64,000 nucleotides of DNA from Corynebacterium sp. MSK297 (GCF_030232885.1 NZ_JASPGD010000008.1:1-64000), one strand, 5' to 3'. Shown: positions 33,757 through 46,500, counted from the first letter of the stretch. Numbers and translations: made by a program. Notes: generated by a model from the letters alone, not told the origin.

Positions 33757-35742
33757 ATGAATGACCTATATACCTATGTCAACGGCCCGTGGTTGGAAAA
33801 CCATGTGATCCCGGATGATCGCGCCGTGGATGGCACCTTCCACAAACTGCGTGATCAATCCGAAGATGACGTCCGAAAGATCGTGAATGAGGACACCGGC
33901 CGCGCCGGGAGCCTGTTTGCTTCTTTCATGGACACCGAGGGTGTCAATGCTGCTGGGTTGGAAGCGCTTGCCGACGACTTCGCCAAGCTTTCTGTCGCTG
34001 ATATTGGAGAATTCGTCGAAAACTTGGGCGCGCTAGAACGCGTCGGTGTGGGCAGCCCGCTGACGTTCTGGGTAGAAAAAGACTCTGGCAGTGAAGATGC
34101 GGTGGCGTACCTGGTGCAATCCGGCCTTGGTCTGCCGGATGAGGCCTATTATCACAGCGAAACCCACGCGGATACGCTGGCTGCTTACCGCGAGCACGTC
34201 GCAAAGATGTTGAGGTTTGTGGATTCCGCGAAGCTGTTCGGGCTGGATGCCGATGTCGCCGCAGAGCGTATCGTCGCCCTGGAAACCGATATCGCCTCTG
34301 GGCATTGGGATGTGGTTGCTAGCCGCGATGCTCTGAAAACCTATAACCCGATGGATTTCGACGAACTGCCAGAGTTGATCCAGCGCTTGCTGCGCGGCGG
34401 AAAACTGCCGGAGCATCGCCTGGTGAACATGATGCCGAGCTACGTTGAGCACCTGGTGGGGCTTTTGACCGACGACCGGTTGGCCGACTGGCAGCTGTGG
34501 GCCACCTGGCACATTCTGCTTTCCCGCGCTGGCATTCTCACCGAAGAGATCAGCGAGGCGAATTTCAATTTCTACGGCCGTCAGCTCACCGGTTCCACCG
34601 AGCAGCGTGACCGCTGGAAGCGTGGCGTCGGTATCGTGGAATCTTTGGTGGGCCAGGAGATCGGCAAGCTTTACGTCGACAAGCACTTCCCGGCCTCGTC
34701 CAAGAAAGACATGCTGGAACTGGTGGACTACCTGATCCGCGCTTACCGCCAGCGCATCTCTGATCTGGAGTGGATGACGCAAGCTACCCGCGAGCGGGCG
34801 CTGGAAAAATTAGAGCAGTTTAAAGCGAAAATCGGCTACCCGGATACCTGGCGGGACTATTCTGGCCTGGAGTTTTCCCCGAACGGTGCCGATCTGGTGG
34901 CGAATGTTCGCGCCGGGGCTGCGTTTAGCCACGACTATGAGCTGGACAAAGTGGGTAAGCCTGCGCGTCGCGACGAGTGGGTGGCCAACCCGCAGACGGT
35001 CAACGCGTTTTATAACCCGGTGGTCAACGACATCACCTTCCCGGCCGCGATTTTGCGCGCACCGTTTTATAACCCAGAAGCCGATGCCGCGGAAAACTTC
35101 GGCGCAATCGGTTCCGTCATCGGGCACGAGATTGGTCACGGTTTTGATGACCAAGGCTCGAACTACGACGGCCAGGGCAATCTGAACCAGTGGTGGTCGG
35201 ATGAAGACCGCGAAGCCTTCGATGAGCTGACCGAAAAACTCGTACAGCAATTTGACGGTTTGGTGCCGTCGGTGCTGCGGGATGCAGAAAGTGGTACAGA
35301 CGGTTCTGTCGGCAACGCTGAAAACACCGACACCGTCGAGAAGCCAGGCGTGAACGGCGAATTCACCCTGGGTGAAAACATTGGCGATCTGGGTGGTTTG
35401 GGCATCGCTGTGGTGGCATACCGGCTGTACCTGCAGGATCGCGGCATGAGCTACGACGACACCGCGGTGGCAGCCTTTGACGTGGACGATGCGCAGCCGG
35501 AGCTTTATGAGCGGAAATTCAACGGCCTGCAGCGCCTGTTTTTGGCCTGGGGCCGGGTGTGGCGCACTGCGATTCGCCCAGAAATGGCAAAGCAGTACTT
35601 GGCCATTGACCCGCACTCACCGGCGGAATTCCGCTGTAATCAGATCGCAGCAAATATCGACGAATTCTACGAGGCTTTCGAAGAAGTTGGCCCGGATTCG
35701 CCAATGTATTTGCCGCCGGAGCAGCGCGTAAGCATCTGGTAG
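33757..35742 (+). CDS. M13-family zinc metallopeptidase (neprilysin/PepO type)
   Basis: Protein of 661 residues, normal for bacterial M13. The zinc motif is HEIGHGFDDQGS and the third ligand is in GENIGDLGGL. NAFYNPVVNDITFPAAIL is the conserved substrate-binding stretch. No signal peptide is present, so it probably acts in the cytoplasm on short peptides. A short insertion between the zinc motif and ENIGD is Gly/Asn/Thr-rich. It is divergent from the gene at 33009. Motif copies are at 33967 and 34674. Confidence 0.92.
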   Translation: MNDLYTYVNGPWLENHVIPDDRAVDGTFHKLRDQSEDDVRKIVNEDTGRAGSLFASFMDTEGVNAAGLEALADDFAKLSVADIGEFVENLGALERVGVGSPLTFWVEKDSGSEDAVAYLVQSGLGLPDEAYYHSETHADTLAAYREHVAKMLRFVDSAKLFGLDADVAAERIVALETDIASGHWDVVASRDALKTYNPMDFDELPELIQRLLRGGKLPEHRLVNMMPSYVEHLVGLLTDDRLADWQLWATWHILLSRAGILTEEISEANFNFYGRQLTGSTEQRDRWKRGVGIVESLVGQEIGKLYVDKHFPASSKKDMLELVDYLIRAYRQRISDLEWMTQATRERALEKLEQFKAKIGYPDTWRDYSGLEFSPNGADLVANVRAGAAFSHDYELDKVGKPARRDEWVANPQTVNAFYNPVVNDITFPAAILRAPFYNPEADAAENFGAIGSVIGHEIGHGFDDQGSNYDGQGNLNQWWSDEDREAFDELTEKLVQQFDGLVPSVLRDAESGTDGSVGNAENTDTVEKPGVNGEFTLGENIGDLGGLGIAVVAYRLYLQDRGMSYDDTAVAAFDVDDAQPELYERKFNGLQRLFLAWGRVWRTAIRPEMAKQYLAIDPHSPAEFRCNQIAANIDEFYEAFEEVGPDSPMYLPPEQRVSIW

Positions 35743-35766
35743 TTACTTCGCGCGCAGCCGCTTTTA

Positions 35767-36381
35767 TTATTTCACCGTAAGGCTGGCGAGGACATATTCT
35801 TCGCCATTGTCGCGGTGTACGCCCAGCAAGCTATAGGTGACTTTTTCATCTTGCTCGCTGGGCGTTAATTCTGTGCGGAAGTGCAGCTCGAAGCGTTTCA
35901 CCTCACCGTCAACGTTGACGGTGCCTTCCGCGTAATCAGGAGTGCCCTTGTCCAAGTTCACCGCGCTGATGTGGGTATCGGGGGATTTGCCGGTGCCACG
36001 GATGGCGAAAATCGGGATGATGCCATTGGAAAATGCGGCACCCCGCTGCCCGGTCATCATGGCGCGCACCCACTGTTCCACGGCGACGGAATCGCACAGC
36101 CCGTAGGCCACGGAACGCTGCCCCAGTACCGAGTGTTGCATGGACACGATCGGGTTATCCGCTGCATGCGGGTCCAGGTTGTTGGCCGCGCGGTAGCTCA
36201 AGGGTAGTTGGCGTAGCTGCTCGGAATCGCCGGTGCCGACATAGACCTCGATGCCGACTTCCCCGGCTGGGTCCACCAGGCGGTAAAAGCCCTGCAAGTC
36301 AGTAATATTGCCGTATTGTGCGGCAATTTCTTCTTTGCCTGGCTGCAATTTCGCGTTAAAAATTTCTGCGACTGCGGTCAT
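35767..36381 (-). CDS. Maltokinase N-terminal-cap-like domain protein
   Basis: Protein of 204 residues resembling a small corynebacterial and mycobacterial family with a maltokinase N-cap-like fold: FNAKLQPGKEE, then GFYRLVDPAGEVGIEVYVG, then LPLSYRAANN. Stand-alone forms have no kinase domain and unknown function. It is tail to tail with the M13 gene and divergent from the gene at 36499. The name is a family resemblance, not a function. Confidence 0.6.
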   Translation of the reverse strand: MTAVAEIFNAKLQPGKEEIAAQYGNITDLQGFYRLVDPAGEVGIEVYVGTGDSEQLRQLPLSYRAANNLDPHAADNPIVSMQHSVLGQRSVAYGLCDSVAVEQWVRAMMTGQRGAAFSNGIIPIFAIRGTGKSPDTHISAVNLDKGTPDYAEGTVNVDGEVKRFELHFRTELTPSEQDEKVTYSLLGVHRDNGEEYVLASLTVK

Positions 36382-36498
36382 CAGAGACTCCTTTCACATG
36401 GATCGCTGTTGGGCCCCATAGTACCGAGCCAGCTGGATGAGCTTGCCGGATTAGTGAGCTCAATTAATCGGCTGGACAGACCACGTAAACTACAACTC

Positions 36499-37323
36499 AT
36501 GACGGAAAACAGCGCGATTAATAAAAACGTCAGCAAGCAGCGCCCGGAAGGTTTGAGTGCGGAAGAAGCCCGCATGTACGACGACTTTCAGATCGGCGGC
36601 CACGAGCGTGAGATGCCAGAAAGCGAACGTTTGGAGCAGCTGGCGTCGTTTATTGATGCGCATTACGACAAACCCCCTGGCTGGGAAGCCGAAGCCGCGC
36701 ACACGGGCTCCGTAGAGCAGCGCACGGAGTTGGAAAATTACCTCGCCCGGCTGCCGGATCGCATCACGCATGCCGCGATGATTATGCTGGGCAGCGCGGT
36801 GGATCATTCCCTGCCGGTGACTGCCTACGCCGGTGGCATCGACACGCGTGACGACGAGTTCGGCCGCTGGTATATCCCAGAAAACCCGCGCGGTGTGGCC
36901 GTCGCGGTGGTCGGAGGCTGGTGGTATGCCGGGGCGGCCCGCGAGATGGCCTGGGAGCCGGAGATTGCCGCGCTGGCCGGTTATTCCCAGCGTGCGGTGT
37001 TGAGCGTGCACTTTCCGTTACAGCCAGAAGCTACCGTCGAGCAGGCGCGCACGTTTGTGCGCCAGGCCGTGGAATCCGCCCGCGGTGATGGTGAAATTGT
37101 TGCCTGGGGCAAGTGGGCAGGGGCCGATTTGCTGCTGGATAATGCCGAGCTTGTCGACTCCCTCGCGGTGACATTCTCTAGCAGTGATCCCACCAGTGGT
37201 TCCGCACCAGCAACAGATGCACGAGTGTTGGTACAAGACCTCGTCGCCCAACGGCATGTGGCCACCCCGACGGTTTCGCGCGAAGCTCTCCAGGGGATCG
37301 CAGAATTTTGGGACGGCCGCTGA
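36499..37323 (+). CDS. Conserved hypothetical protein, possibly alpha/beta-hydrolase-like
   Basis: Protein of 274 residues from an ATG at 36499; the open frame extends upstream to 36316 but that part overlaps the divergent gene. Central stretches (GVAVAVVGGWWYAGAA, RAVLSVHFPLQPE, GEIVAWGKWAGADLLLDN) alternate strands and helices in a way that suggests an alpha/beta fold, but no catalytic Ser motif is certain. Its TGA overlaps the ATG of the glycosyltransferase gene (TGATG), linking it to polysaccharide synthesis by coupling. Confidence 0.6.
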   Translation: MTENSAINKNVSKQRPEGLSAEEARMYDDFQIGGHEREMPESERLEQLASFIDAHYDKPPGWEAEAAHTGSVEQRTELENYLARLPDRITHAAMIMLGSAVDHSLPVTAYAGGIDTRDDEFGRWYIPENPRGVAVAVVGGWWYAGAAREMAWEPEIAALAGYSQRAVLSVHFPLQPEATVEQARTFVRQAVESARGDGEIVAWGKWAGADLLLDNAELVDSLAVTFSSSDPTSGSAPATDARVLVQDLVAQRHVATPTVSREALQGIAEFWDGR

Positions 37324-38168
37324 TGGAGCACAGTACAGACTTCAGTGTAATCATGCCGGTGTATCACAAAGATAAACCCGCCGCGCTGCGCGAATGCCTG
37401 GACTCGTTGCTCCGGCAGACCCTTCCGGCGCACGAAATCTTGGTGACTGCCGACGGTCCGTTAGGCGCGGAACTCGATGCCGTGCTCGCGGAATACTCCG
37501 AGCACATCACGCTGTTCCGCTTGCCTGAAAACCGTGGTTCCGCGATCGCACGCCAGCGTAGCCTGGATGAAGTTACCACCACTTATGTCGCGGTGATGGA
37601 CGCCGATGATGTGTGCTTGCCGCAACGTTTTGCCACCCAGCTCCCGGTGCTTGTCGACGAAAACCTGGATCTACTGGGGGCGGCGATGTATGAATTCGAC
37701 GGTGATGGAGCAGGCAAGCCGGAAGATCTGGTGATTGCTCGACGTGCCGGCACGAAGACTTCCGAGATCGCCACGCGAATTAAAACCGCCACGCCGTTTA
37801 ATCACCCGACCATTATCATGCGCACCGAATGCGTCCGTGCAGCTGGCGGTTACCGGCCGGTGGACTTTTTAGAGGACTACGATCTCTTCGCGCGTATGCT
37901 GGCCAACGGGGCGCAGGCAGCGAATTTAACAGAACCTTTGTTGTACTTTCGGGTCAACAGCGCGATGTTTCAGCGTCGCCTGAATAAACGGGCGTTTATT
38001 TCCGAATGGCATCTGCAACGCAACTTGGTCAGCTATGGGCTGATTTCGTGGCCGCGTGCAGTATTTAATTTCCTGCTGCGTAACTCTTTTCGTCTGTTAC
38101 CAGGGCCGCTTCTGCGTTTGGCCTACCGAGCGTTGTTCCGTTCTGCGGTGGAGCAGGAAAAAAATTAA
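37323..38168 (+). CDS. Family 2 glycosyltransferase
   Basis: Protein of about 281 residues with a GT-A fold: FSVIMPVYHKDKP at the start, MDADDV as the DxD-type metal/nucleotide site, and a C-terminal helix that may touch the membrane. The substrate sugar is unknown. It is coupled by TGATG to the upstream gene and followed 11 bp later by a flippase-like gene, so the run 36499-40562 is probably one operon for a surface glycan. Confidence 0.85.
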   Translation: MEHSTDFSVIMPVYHKDKPAALRECLDSLLRQTLPAHEILVTADGPLGAELDAVLAEYSEHITLFRLPENRGSAIARQRSLDEVTTTYVAVMDADDVCLPQRFATQLPVLVDENLDLLGAAMYEFDGDGAGKPEDLVIARRAGTKTSEIATRIKTATPFNHPTIIMRTECVRAAGGYRPVDFLEDYDLFARMLANGAQAANLTEPLLYFRVNSAMFQRRLNKRAFISEWHLQRNLVSYGLISWPRAVFNFLLRNSFRLLPGPLLRLAYRALFRSAVEQEKN

Positions 38169-38179
38169 GGAGCAAATCC

Positions 38180-39439
38180 GTGCGTTGGATGACAGTGGCG
38201 ATGGTCTTTGCTGCAGCCAGTGGCTATGTGGTCATGGTGTTGGCCGCAGCCGTGTTGGGCACCGATGGTGCAGATCGTTGGCTGGTGTTTTGGTCCTCGT
38301 TTTTCGCGGTCGCGGCCGTGGCCAACGGCATGTTGCAAGAAACTACCCGCGCGGTGGGCGAGGCGGCAACCGAGCACACCACCAACCCCACGCTAAAAAA
38401 TCAGGCCAACCCACTGCGCATCGGTGCTGCCGTCGGCATCGGGTTGGGCGCTTTCGCGGCGTTATCGGCGCTGTGGTGGGCGCCGTCGGTGGCCCCGCAA
38501 CATTCCTGGTGGGCGAGTATTCTCATGGCCTTCGGCATAGCCAGCATTTTCGTGCAGCAGACGGTGGCGGGCTTGCTATCTGGCACACAACGTTGGAACC
38601 GCTACGCCGCATTATTGGGCATGGATGCTGTGCTGCGCTTAATTATCGCCGCGGTATTATCCCTGGATTATCTAACGGTGCAGATGATTCCGGATGCCGG
38701 CTATCAAATCGGCTTCATGGTCGCCACAGTCTGCGGTGCGATCTCCTGGATCATCATCATTGCCACTTCGCGCGATCGGGTGGGCTTTCTACATGCCGCG
38801 GTTGACGTGACTGGGCAGCAGTTTTGGCGCAACAGCCTCGCTGCTATGGCCGCTACCGCCGCGACCGCGCTGATGGTCACCGGTTTTCCCGCACTTGTGG
38901 ATCTCAGCCTGGCACTTTCCCCCACGAGCACCGCTGTGCCCATCGCCGCGTTGCTGTACTGCGTCATGCTCACCCGAGCCCCGCTGCTGGTGCCGCTCAC
39001 GGCATTCCAATCAGCCGTCGTCATGTTCTTCCTGCAGCGCCGCGAGCAACCACTCGGCGCCTTGCGCGCGCCGGCGGCCGGGCTCGTCGTTCTGGGTGTC
39101 GTCGGCGCGGGCTTGGCATGGGCGATCGGGCCGCGGCTGTTCGGGCTGTTTCTGGACGACGATTTCATTCTGTCTGGCCGGGTGCTCGCGGTACTGACCG
39201 CGGCCTCGGTGGGCACCGCGCTGTTGATGGTGACAGGTTCGGCGGTATTGGCGCATCAGCGCCACCGCTCATACACCCTAGGCTGGTGGGCGGCAGCCAT
39301 TGCGTATATCTTGTTGCTGCTGCTGCCGTTGGACCTGGTGACCCGATCTGCGCTCGCCCTGGCGGTGGGCCCATTGGCCGGTGTGGTCTGGCATGTGGCC
39401 ACATTGGCGCGCCTTCGCGCAAATTACGCGTCTGATTAG
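38180..39439 (+). CDS. Polysaccharide flippase-like membrane protein
   Basis: Protein of 419 residues with 11-12 hydrophobic helices and few charged residues, like Wzx/MATE-type lipid-linked sugar exporters. No short motif is diagnostic; the assignment rests on topology and on the glycosyltransferase genes on both sides. The start MRWMTVAMVF overlaps nothing and lies 11 bp after the GT2 stop. Confidence 0.7.
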   Translation: MRWMTVAMVFAAASGYVVMVLAAAVLGTDGADRWLVFWSSFFAVAAVANGMLQETTRAVGEAATEHTTNPTLKNQANPLRIGAAVGIGLGAFAALSALWWAPSVAPQHSWWASILMAFGIASIFVQQTVAGLLSGTQRWNRYAALLGMDAVLRLIIAAVLSLDYLTVQMIPDAGYQIGFMVATVCGAISWIIIIATSRDRVGFLHAAVDVTGQQFWRNSLAAMAATAATALMVTGFPALVDLSLALSPTSTAVPIAALLYCVMLTRAPLLVPLTAFQSAVVMFFLQRREQPLGALRAPAAGLVVLGVVGAGLAWAIGPRLFGLFLDDDFILSGRVLAVLTAASVGTALLMVTGSAVLAHQRHRSYTLGWWAAAIAYILLLLLPLDLVTRSALALAVGPLAGVVWHVATLARLRANYASD

Positions 39440-39455
39440 GATATAGTAACGCTTA

Positions 39456-40148
39456 ATGAAATATTCCGATGTGTGGCTGGTGATCCCGTGCTTCAACGAA
39501 GCGACGGTAATCCGTGACGTGATCGCAAACGCGCGGAAGACTTTTCCGAATATCGTGGCGGTTGATGATGGATCCAAGGATGGCTCTCCAGAGCAAATCT
39601 TGGCTGGCGGCGCGCACCTGGTGCAACATCCTGTGAACCTGGGGCAGGGGGCGGCGATCCAAACCGGCGTGGAATACGCCCGGGCGCAACCCGGTGCACG
39701 GATCTTTGTCACCTTTGATGCTGACGGCCAGCACCAGGTGCACGATGTGGAGAATATGATCGCCCGGCTGCGCAAAGATGACCTCGACATAGTCGTCGGT
39801 ACGCGTTTTGGAGCTTACGAACGCGAATCGTCCCAGGTTCCGCTGATCAAACGCATCGTGTTACGTGTCGTGGTGGCCCTGTCACCCAAGCTGAAGCGCC
39901 TGGGCTTAAGCGACGCCCACAATGGTTTGCGTGTGATGGGGCATCGCTTCGGCAATGATCTGCAGCTGCGTATGAACGGCATGAGCCATGCCAGTGAGTT
40001 CGTCGACATCATGGGCAACGGCGAGTGGACCGTGGGCGAAGAACCCGTCGACGTGCTGTATACCGAATATTCGATGTCGAAGGGCCAGTCGCTGTTCAAT
40101 GGTGTCAATATTCTTGCCGACGGGCTACTGGGAAAGAGACTCGATTAA
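39456..40148 (+). CDS. Family 2 glycosyltransferase, DPM1-like
   Basis: Protein of 230 residues. It starts with WLVIPCFNEATVI, then VAVDDGSKDGSPE, and DADGQHQ as the metal-binding site, all typical of polyprenyl-phosphate sugar transferases. No membrane helices are present, so it probably pairs with the adjacent DUF2304 membrane protein, an arrangement common in actinobacteria. A motif copy is at 40113. Confidence 0.88.
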   Translation: MKYSDVWLVIPCFNEATVIRDVIANARKTFPNIVAVDDGSKDGSPEQILAGGAHLVQHPVNLGQGAAIQTGVEYARAQPGARIFVTFDADGQHQVHDVENMIARLRKDDLDIVVGTRFGAYERESSQVPLIKRIVLRVVVALSPKLKRLGLSDAHNGLRVMGHRFGNDLQLRMNGMSHASEFVDIMGNGEWTVGEEPVDVLYTEYSMSKGQSLFNGVNILADGLLGKRLD

Positions 40149-41490
<1,342 letters not shown>

Positions 41491-43500
41491 CTATTGTGTC
41501 TGCGGTGGGTACGGACTATCGCTAAGGATCTTTTCCATCTCTGCGTCACTAAACATCGCATCGACGGCATAGATGCTGACCTCGTGGTTGCGATACACCT
41601 CCGTCAGCCCAGGGGCATTATCCCGCAGGTTCAGCAGCATCTCGTTCGGTGGTTGCACCTCCGGGCCCCACCAATTCGGCGGACTGATGAACACGTAGTT
41701 GATGTCCATGCGCTCGAGGATGGCATCGACGGCCTCGCCTGTAGCGGTGCCTGATCCGGCCTCGTTCAGATGAAGGAAGAGCGTGGTCAGCTCTGGTTCC
41801 ACAGCGCCGGTGTAGTGATAATGCCGTGATGTCGAAGGCAGCCGGTTATAGGCATACATCCAGCCATTGCCTTCACTAGGGTGGACGAAAACATGCCCAT
41901 CGTAGGCCTTCGGTTGCTGCGCCAGCCAGTCATAGGCGCGTTGGTCGCGCTCGTTGACCACACGGCCAGTACGGGATTCCTGCGACAATCGCCGTGCTGG
42001 TTCTTGCAGGGTAACTAGGGTAGTGCCTGCCATGATGGCGATGACGACGCTGGTGATCCCGACCGTGACGGGTAGTTTACGGATGCGGTCTTTGTTGACA
42101 GCCGCTGCCACTGTGTGAATGATCCACCCCAGCGCCAGCGCGCTCGTGGCAGCCACTAACAGGGACACCCACACGTTGATGCGTCGGGCATCTGAATAAA
42201 ACGGGCCGACGAGGCTCTGCAGGAAATCGCCCACCGGGGTTTCAAAATACTTCATGGCGTGGGCAGAAAGTGCCACACCAAAACCCCACAGTAGGATGGG
42301 CCAGACCGTTTTGCGGGTAAGTAAAATCAGCGCGCCGATCCCACCAATGAGCAGCAAATACCACGTGGGCCCGAATTCGTTCGTGTGGCGGGTCATTAAC
42401 CCGGCAGCCAGGCGCCAGCTTTCAGCGCGGTCAATTTCCGGGACTTCGAAGGTCCGGGCGAAATCACCGAAATCTTCTGCATCCTCGTTGCCGAACAGGA
42501 ACACAGCAGCCGGGATCGCCGTAGCCATCGCACCCAGGCCCACCGCGGCCAAAGTCAAGAAATCCCCCAACCGTGAACGCGTCGGAGCGAATAATGCGTG
42601 GAATAGCCAGTAGATAAGCACCAGGAATACCGCGACCAACAACCCCTGTGGCTGGCTACTCAATGCACCAAACAACGCCAGAATCGCGAACGGGATGGCC
42701 CGACGATCGCGCAGGCAATGGATGGTAAGCACAGCTGCCATCGCGCCCAGCATCATCGAGGTGGCAGCAGGGATGGCCGCCACACGAATCTCAATCCACG
42801 GCAAAGCCGGGAAAAAAGCGGTGCCCGCACCAGCGATACCGGCCACGGCACGACCGCCCAACAAATTCGCCAACGCAGCCACTGCCCACGGGGTGACGAG
42901 CGCCAGCATGATACCTGAGCCCAGGTTGTACTCGGCCATCGTCGTGAGATCCACCCAATGGGCAGGAATGGAAACGACAGAATGCCATGCCGTGGGGTAA
43001 TACATGGGCGCATCGGTGAACTGGTGATGCAACGCACCCATCGCACCCGGGGCAGCGGTGCCTTCTTCACTGATGAATGCCAGCACATTCGCGTGCCAGT
43101 GCGCATCCCAACCTTGGAAGATGTTGTTGATGCCGTGCGGCATAGCCGCCAAGTAATTCCAGTACATCCCGCCGATGGTCAGCGTTCCCGCAGCCACTCC
43201 GGCGACCGGGAGCCAGTCCTTGGCTTCCCAGCGGCGCGTCTGGGTCGCAGGCTTCGGAACACACCGTCCCCACAATTCTGCCAGCACAACGGCAACCAGC
43301 AAGGTGATCGCGGCTGTCGGCACGCGCCAGCCAGCCCCAAAAACGTTGCTTATTTGTACACCAGCAGCGACGATGCCGAACGTGACCGCAGGTGCCGCCA
43401 GCAGAGCAACTGGCACTGACAGGCGAGCCCGCCAGCCAACCAGCAACCCGGGCACGATCACCACGGCGATGAGACTGGCGACGAAAATCGCTGCTGCCAT
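41491..43500 (-). CDS. DUF6541-type multi-helix membrane protein next to emb
   Basis: Protein of 669 residues with about 12 helices, then a C-terminal external domain (from about 510) that includes YVFISPPNWWGPE. The layout is that of GT-C glycosyltransferases, and the DUF6541 family often sits beside arabinosyltransferase genes in corynebacteria. The activity is unknown; involvement in envelope glycan assembly is inferred. Its start is 3 bp after the emb stop. Confidence 0.7.
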   Translation of the reverse strand: MAAAIFVASLIAVVIVPGLLVGWRARLSVPVALLAAPAVTFGIVAAGVQISNVFGAGWRVPTAAITLLVAVVLAELWGRCVPKPATQTRRWEAKDWLPVAGVAAGTLTIGGMYWNYLAAMPHGINNIFQGWDAHWHANVLAFISEEGTAAPGAMGALHHQFTDAPMYYPTAWHSVVSIPAHWVDLTTMAEYNLGSGIMLALVTPWAVAALANLLGGRAVAGIAGAGTAFFPALPWIEIRVAAIPAATSMMLGAMAAVLTIHCLRDRRAIPFAILALFGALSSQPQGLLVAVFLVLIYWLFHALFAPTRSRLGDFLTLAAVGLGAMATAIPAAVFLFGNEDAEDFGDFARTFEVPEIDRAESWRLAAGLMTRHTNEFGPTWYLLLIGGIGALILLTRKTVWPILLWGFGVALSAHAMKYFETPVGDFLQSLVGPFYSDARRINVWVSLLVAATSALALGWIIHTVAAAVNKDRIRKLPVTVGITSVVIAIMAGTTLVTLQEPARRLSQESRTGRVVNERDQRAYDWLAQQPKAYDGHVFVHPSEGNGWMYAYNRLPSTSRHYHYTGAVEPELTTLFLHLNEAGSGTATGEAVDAILERMDINYVFISPPNWWGPEVQPPNEMLLNLRDNAPGLTEVYRNHEVSIYAVDAMFSDAEMEKILSDSPYPPQTQ

Positions 43501-43503
43501 TAC

Positions 43504-46500
43504 TTAACTCCGTTCCTCGCGGATTTTCATATCCGAGCTGTGCCACAAACCACTCCGGGTGTGTTCGGCGTAGTTTATCGCAGCTTCATCCGGGACATTG
43601 CCCGCAGAATCGCGGCGCAGCTCGTATTTGTGCACCGCACCCCAGTCGCGGTTCCAGTCACCATCCAGGTAGCCCGGGATTTCATAGGACCAGTTCACGG
43701 CTTCTGCTGTGGCCATCGCGCCACCGCCGTAGTAATCCTGGAAACCACCCAGCTGGAATTGCGCATCAGAATCCGGCAACACGCGGAACTCCGGGATCTC
43801 TGTAACGCCAGCGTAGTGATCAAACGGGCGCTGGCACGGGAATTGGAAGGCGGTCGACCAGTCCAGCAGCGCCGGGGTATCGCTGTCGAAGCGCTGGCTG
43901 ACCGGCTCCAACTCCGGGTTGCGTGGCGGGGTCACGGCGATCCAGTCTTCTGGGGCCAGCGAGTAATCCTCGGCCACCAAGCGCACCACGTCGGCGTCTT
44001 CGGGGATCTCTTCCAGCGGGAAGCGCAGGTTGCGCCAGGCGGGGCGCTGGCCGACGTCCATCATCTCCACCTTCTTGGTGTTTGTGACCTTGCCATCTGC
44101 ACCGCGGGTGCCGTATTCCAGCAACAGCTCTTCGCCTTCTTGCTCAATGCCGTTGATGTCGTGGTGGGCGATGCGCCCGGCAGCAGAGACCACCAGCAGT
44201 GGGGCAGATTCGCGGCGTTCCGGCATCTCGTACCAACCGGTGGTCAGTTCGGCAGCGGATTGTGGTTCGGATTCATCCGCCCACGAACCCAGCACCGGAA
44301 CGCGGTTGTAGTCCAAGTTGAACGGCAGGCGGATCGTGGAATCATTCACGCCAGCGTCCTCGCGGTTGCCGTCCTCGGTTTCCTCAGTCGATTCTGAGCC
44401 AGCACCAGCGCTGGTTGGCGAATCAGCATCACCAATCACGCCAACAGCAGCCGAATCGCCACCATCCGGCTCGATCTCAGAAGGCACACCGTTCGGGGCG
44501 AAACCGCGCGAATCACCAGCCTCGAGCGATTCGCCGAGTTCCCCATTAACCGGACGTAAGAACGAGTCATTGGTGTTGGTTTCTAGCAAGGCGTCGTCGG
44601 CAAGTGCACAGTGGTTACCGGTGAGCGCCTGCAGGTTGCCCTTGCCCACGGAGTACGAAGGATATTGATCCACGAAGGCCTTCGCGAACGAGGCCAGCGA
44701 GAGCGCGACCGCTAGCGCAGACACAATCGCGATGGGGGCGGCCATCACACCAGCCCAGCGCGTATTACGCTCCGGTTTCGGGGTGCGGAAAGAATAAATA
44801 ACGCCGACCAGCAGCACCAACAGGGCCAGGAGCAATACGACGTTGGTGGCCTCGATTCCGTGCAACTGGATCGTGCGATCCCACCACGGAATACCAAACG
44901 ACGACACATACCACCAGGCATTCCAACCGGCCAGAGTAAACGCCAACAGGAACAACACACCCGCGATGGAGAACACGCGGGCGCGCCGGGAACGCACCGC
45001 CACCTGCGAGAGCACCACCGCACCCAAGGCGGCAATCGCGGCGGCGATACCGGCATAAATACCGAAGTGGTGGGTCCACTTCGTCGGGGTGAACATCAAG
45101 AAAAACAGCGAGACGAACACGATCAGCACCAAACGCAACGCCGGGCCATTCGCCATTTTCCGGTCGCGCACGAACGCGTACAGAATCAGCCCGATGCAGG
45201 CGAACATCACCACAGGGCCAAAGCGGCGGGTAAACGAACCGTCGACGGTTTGCGCAAACAGCGTTTGGTAGCGGACGAACTCGAAGAACCATTCCAGCGA
45301 CGGCCCGACTTCGCCGCGGACGCTTGCGGATTCCAGCACCGTCGCGATGGTCTGGTTGTTGAAGATCATCACCATGATCATCGTTCCGGCTGCCAAAAAC
45401 GGCGCGATCATCGCCGCGGCCGTCAGCTTGCCGCCTTCCAGCAGTTGTAGGCGGTAGCGCAGAATGCGGATCAGGTACGGCAGCGCGATCAAGAACGAAC
45501 CGACCGCGAACAGACCCGTCGGGCCCGCGGCCAGGGTGACCGTTGCGATGAACGTACCGATTGCCGCTGGCAACAGACGCTGGGTGGCAATGGCACGTTC
45601 GAAAGAAACCCAGGTGAGCACCACGCCCAGGGCGACGAATGGTTCCGGACGGATACCGTTGTTGAACGGCAGCCAGAAAGCCAAAAACACCAGCGCGGCG
45701 GTCCAGTGCGCCACGCGACGGTCGTTGACCATCTCGCCCAGGCGCGGCAGGATTTCGCGGGAAAGCACCCACCAGATCGCCAGACCACACAGCAGCGCGG
45801 GCAGGCGCATCCACAGAGAGTTCGTGGATACCGCGGCAAACAGCGCCAACAGGTCATAATACGGGGTACCAAACGGCGATTCCGGCACGCCATACCAGCG
45901 ATAATAATTCGCCATATAATCCGCATGCTCGGTCACCCGCGCCATGGTCAGGATATAGCCGTCGTCCGAGGTATTCGCACCAAATACGTGCCACAATGCC
46001 AGCACAGCCACCACCAGGCCATCCAGTGGGCGTAGCTTAAACCAGCGCGCTGGCAGTACCTTGAGATCTTTGCGGCCATCCAATAGATCCATCCGCGCCA
46101 ACGCGATCAGTGCGATCACCATGAAAAACACGCCCAAGCCCATCGCCAGTGATTTCGCCAGCGTCGGGGTGGAGGTAAATCGTGAGTTGATCTCCACATC
46201 CACATCCAGGCCTGCAGCGGTCAGCGCAGCCACATTCTCCGGCGTGTCCTCCAGCTCGGAATAAATGCCGGTGACCTGCGGGCGCAGATCATCCTCGGTT
46301 ACTTCCGAATGCTTGCCGACGGCTACCTTCGTGCCATCTGCGGTCACCGAAATCTTGATCAACGCGTCGTCGGCAAGCGCTGCGACCTCGGATTCCTGCA
46401 AGCTCAGCAGAACCTCGTCCAAGGCGAACACATCCAAACCGCCGTCGGCAGAACGCACGAACAGCCCACGGTTGGAGGCCTCAGGGGAATCCTCCGGAAC

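Noticed and set aside
38056..38805. Plus-strand open frame of 249 codons over the GT2/flippase junction
   Set aside because: It is out of frame with both well-supported genes and has shadow-like Arg/Gly-rich composition.
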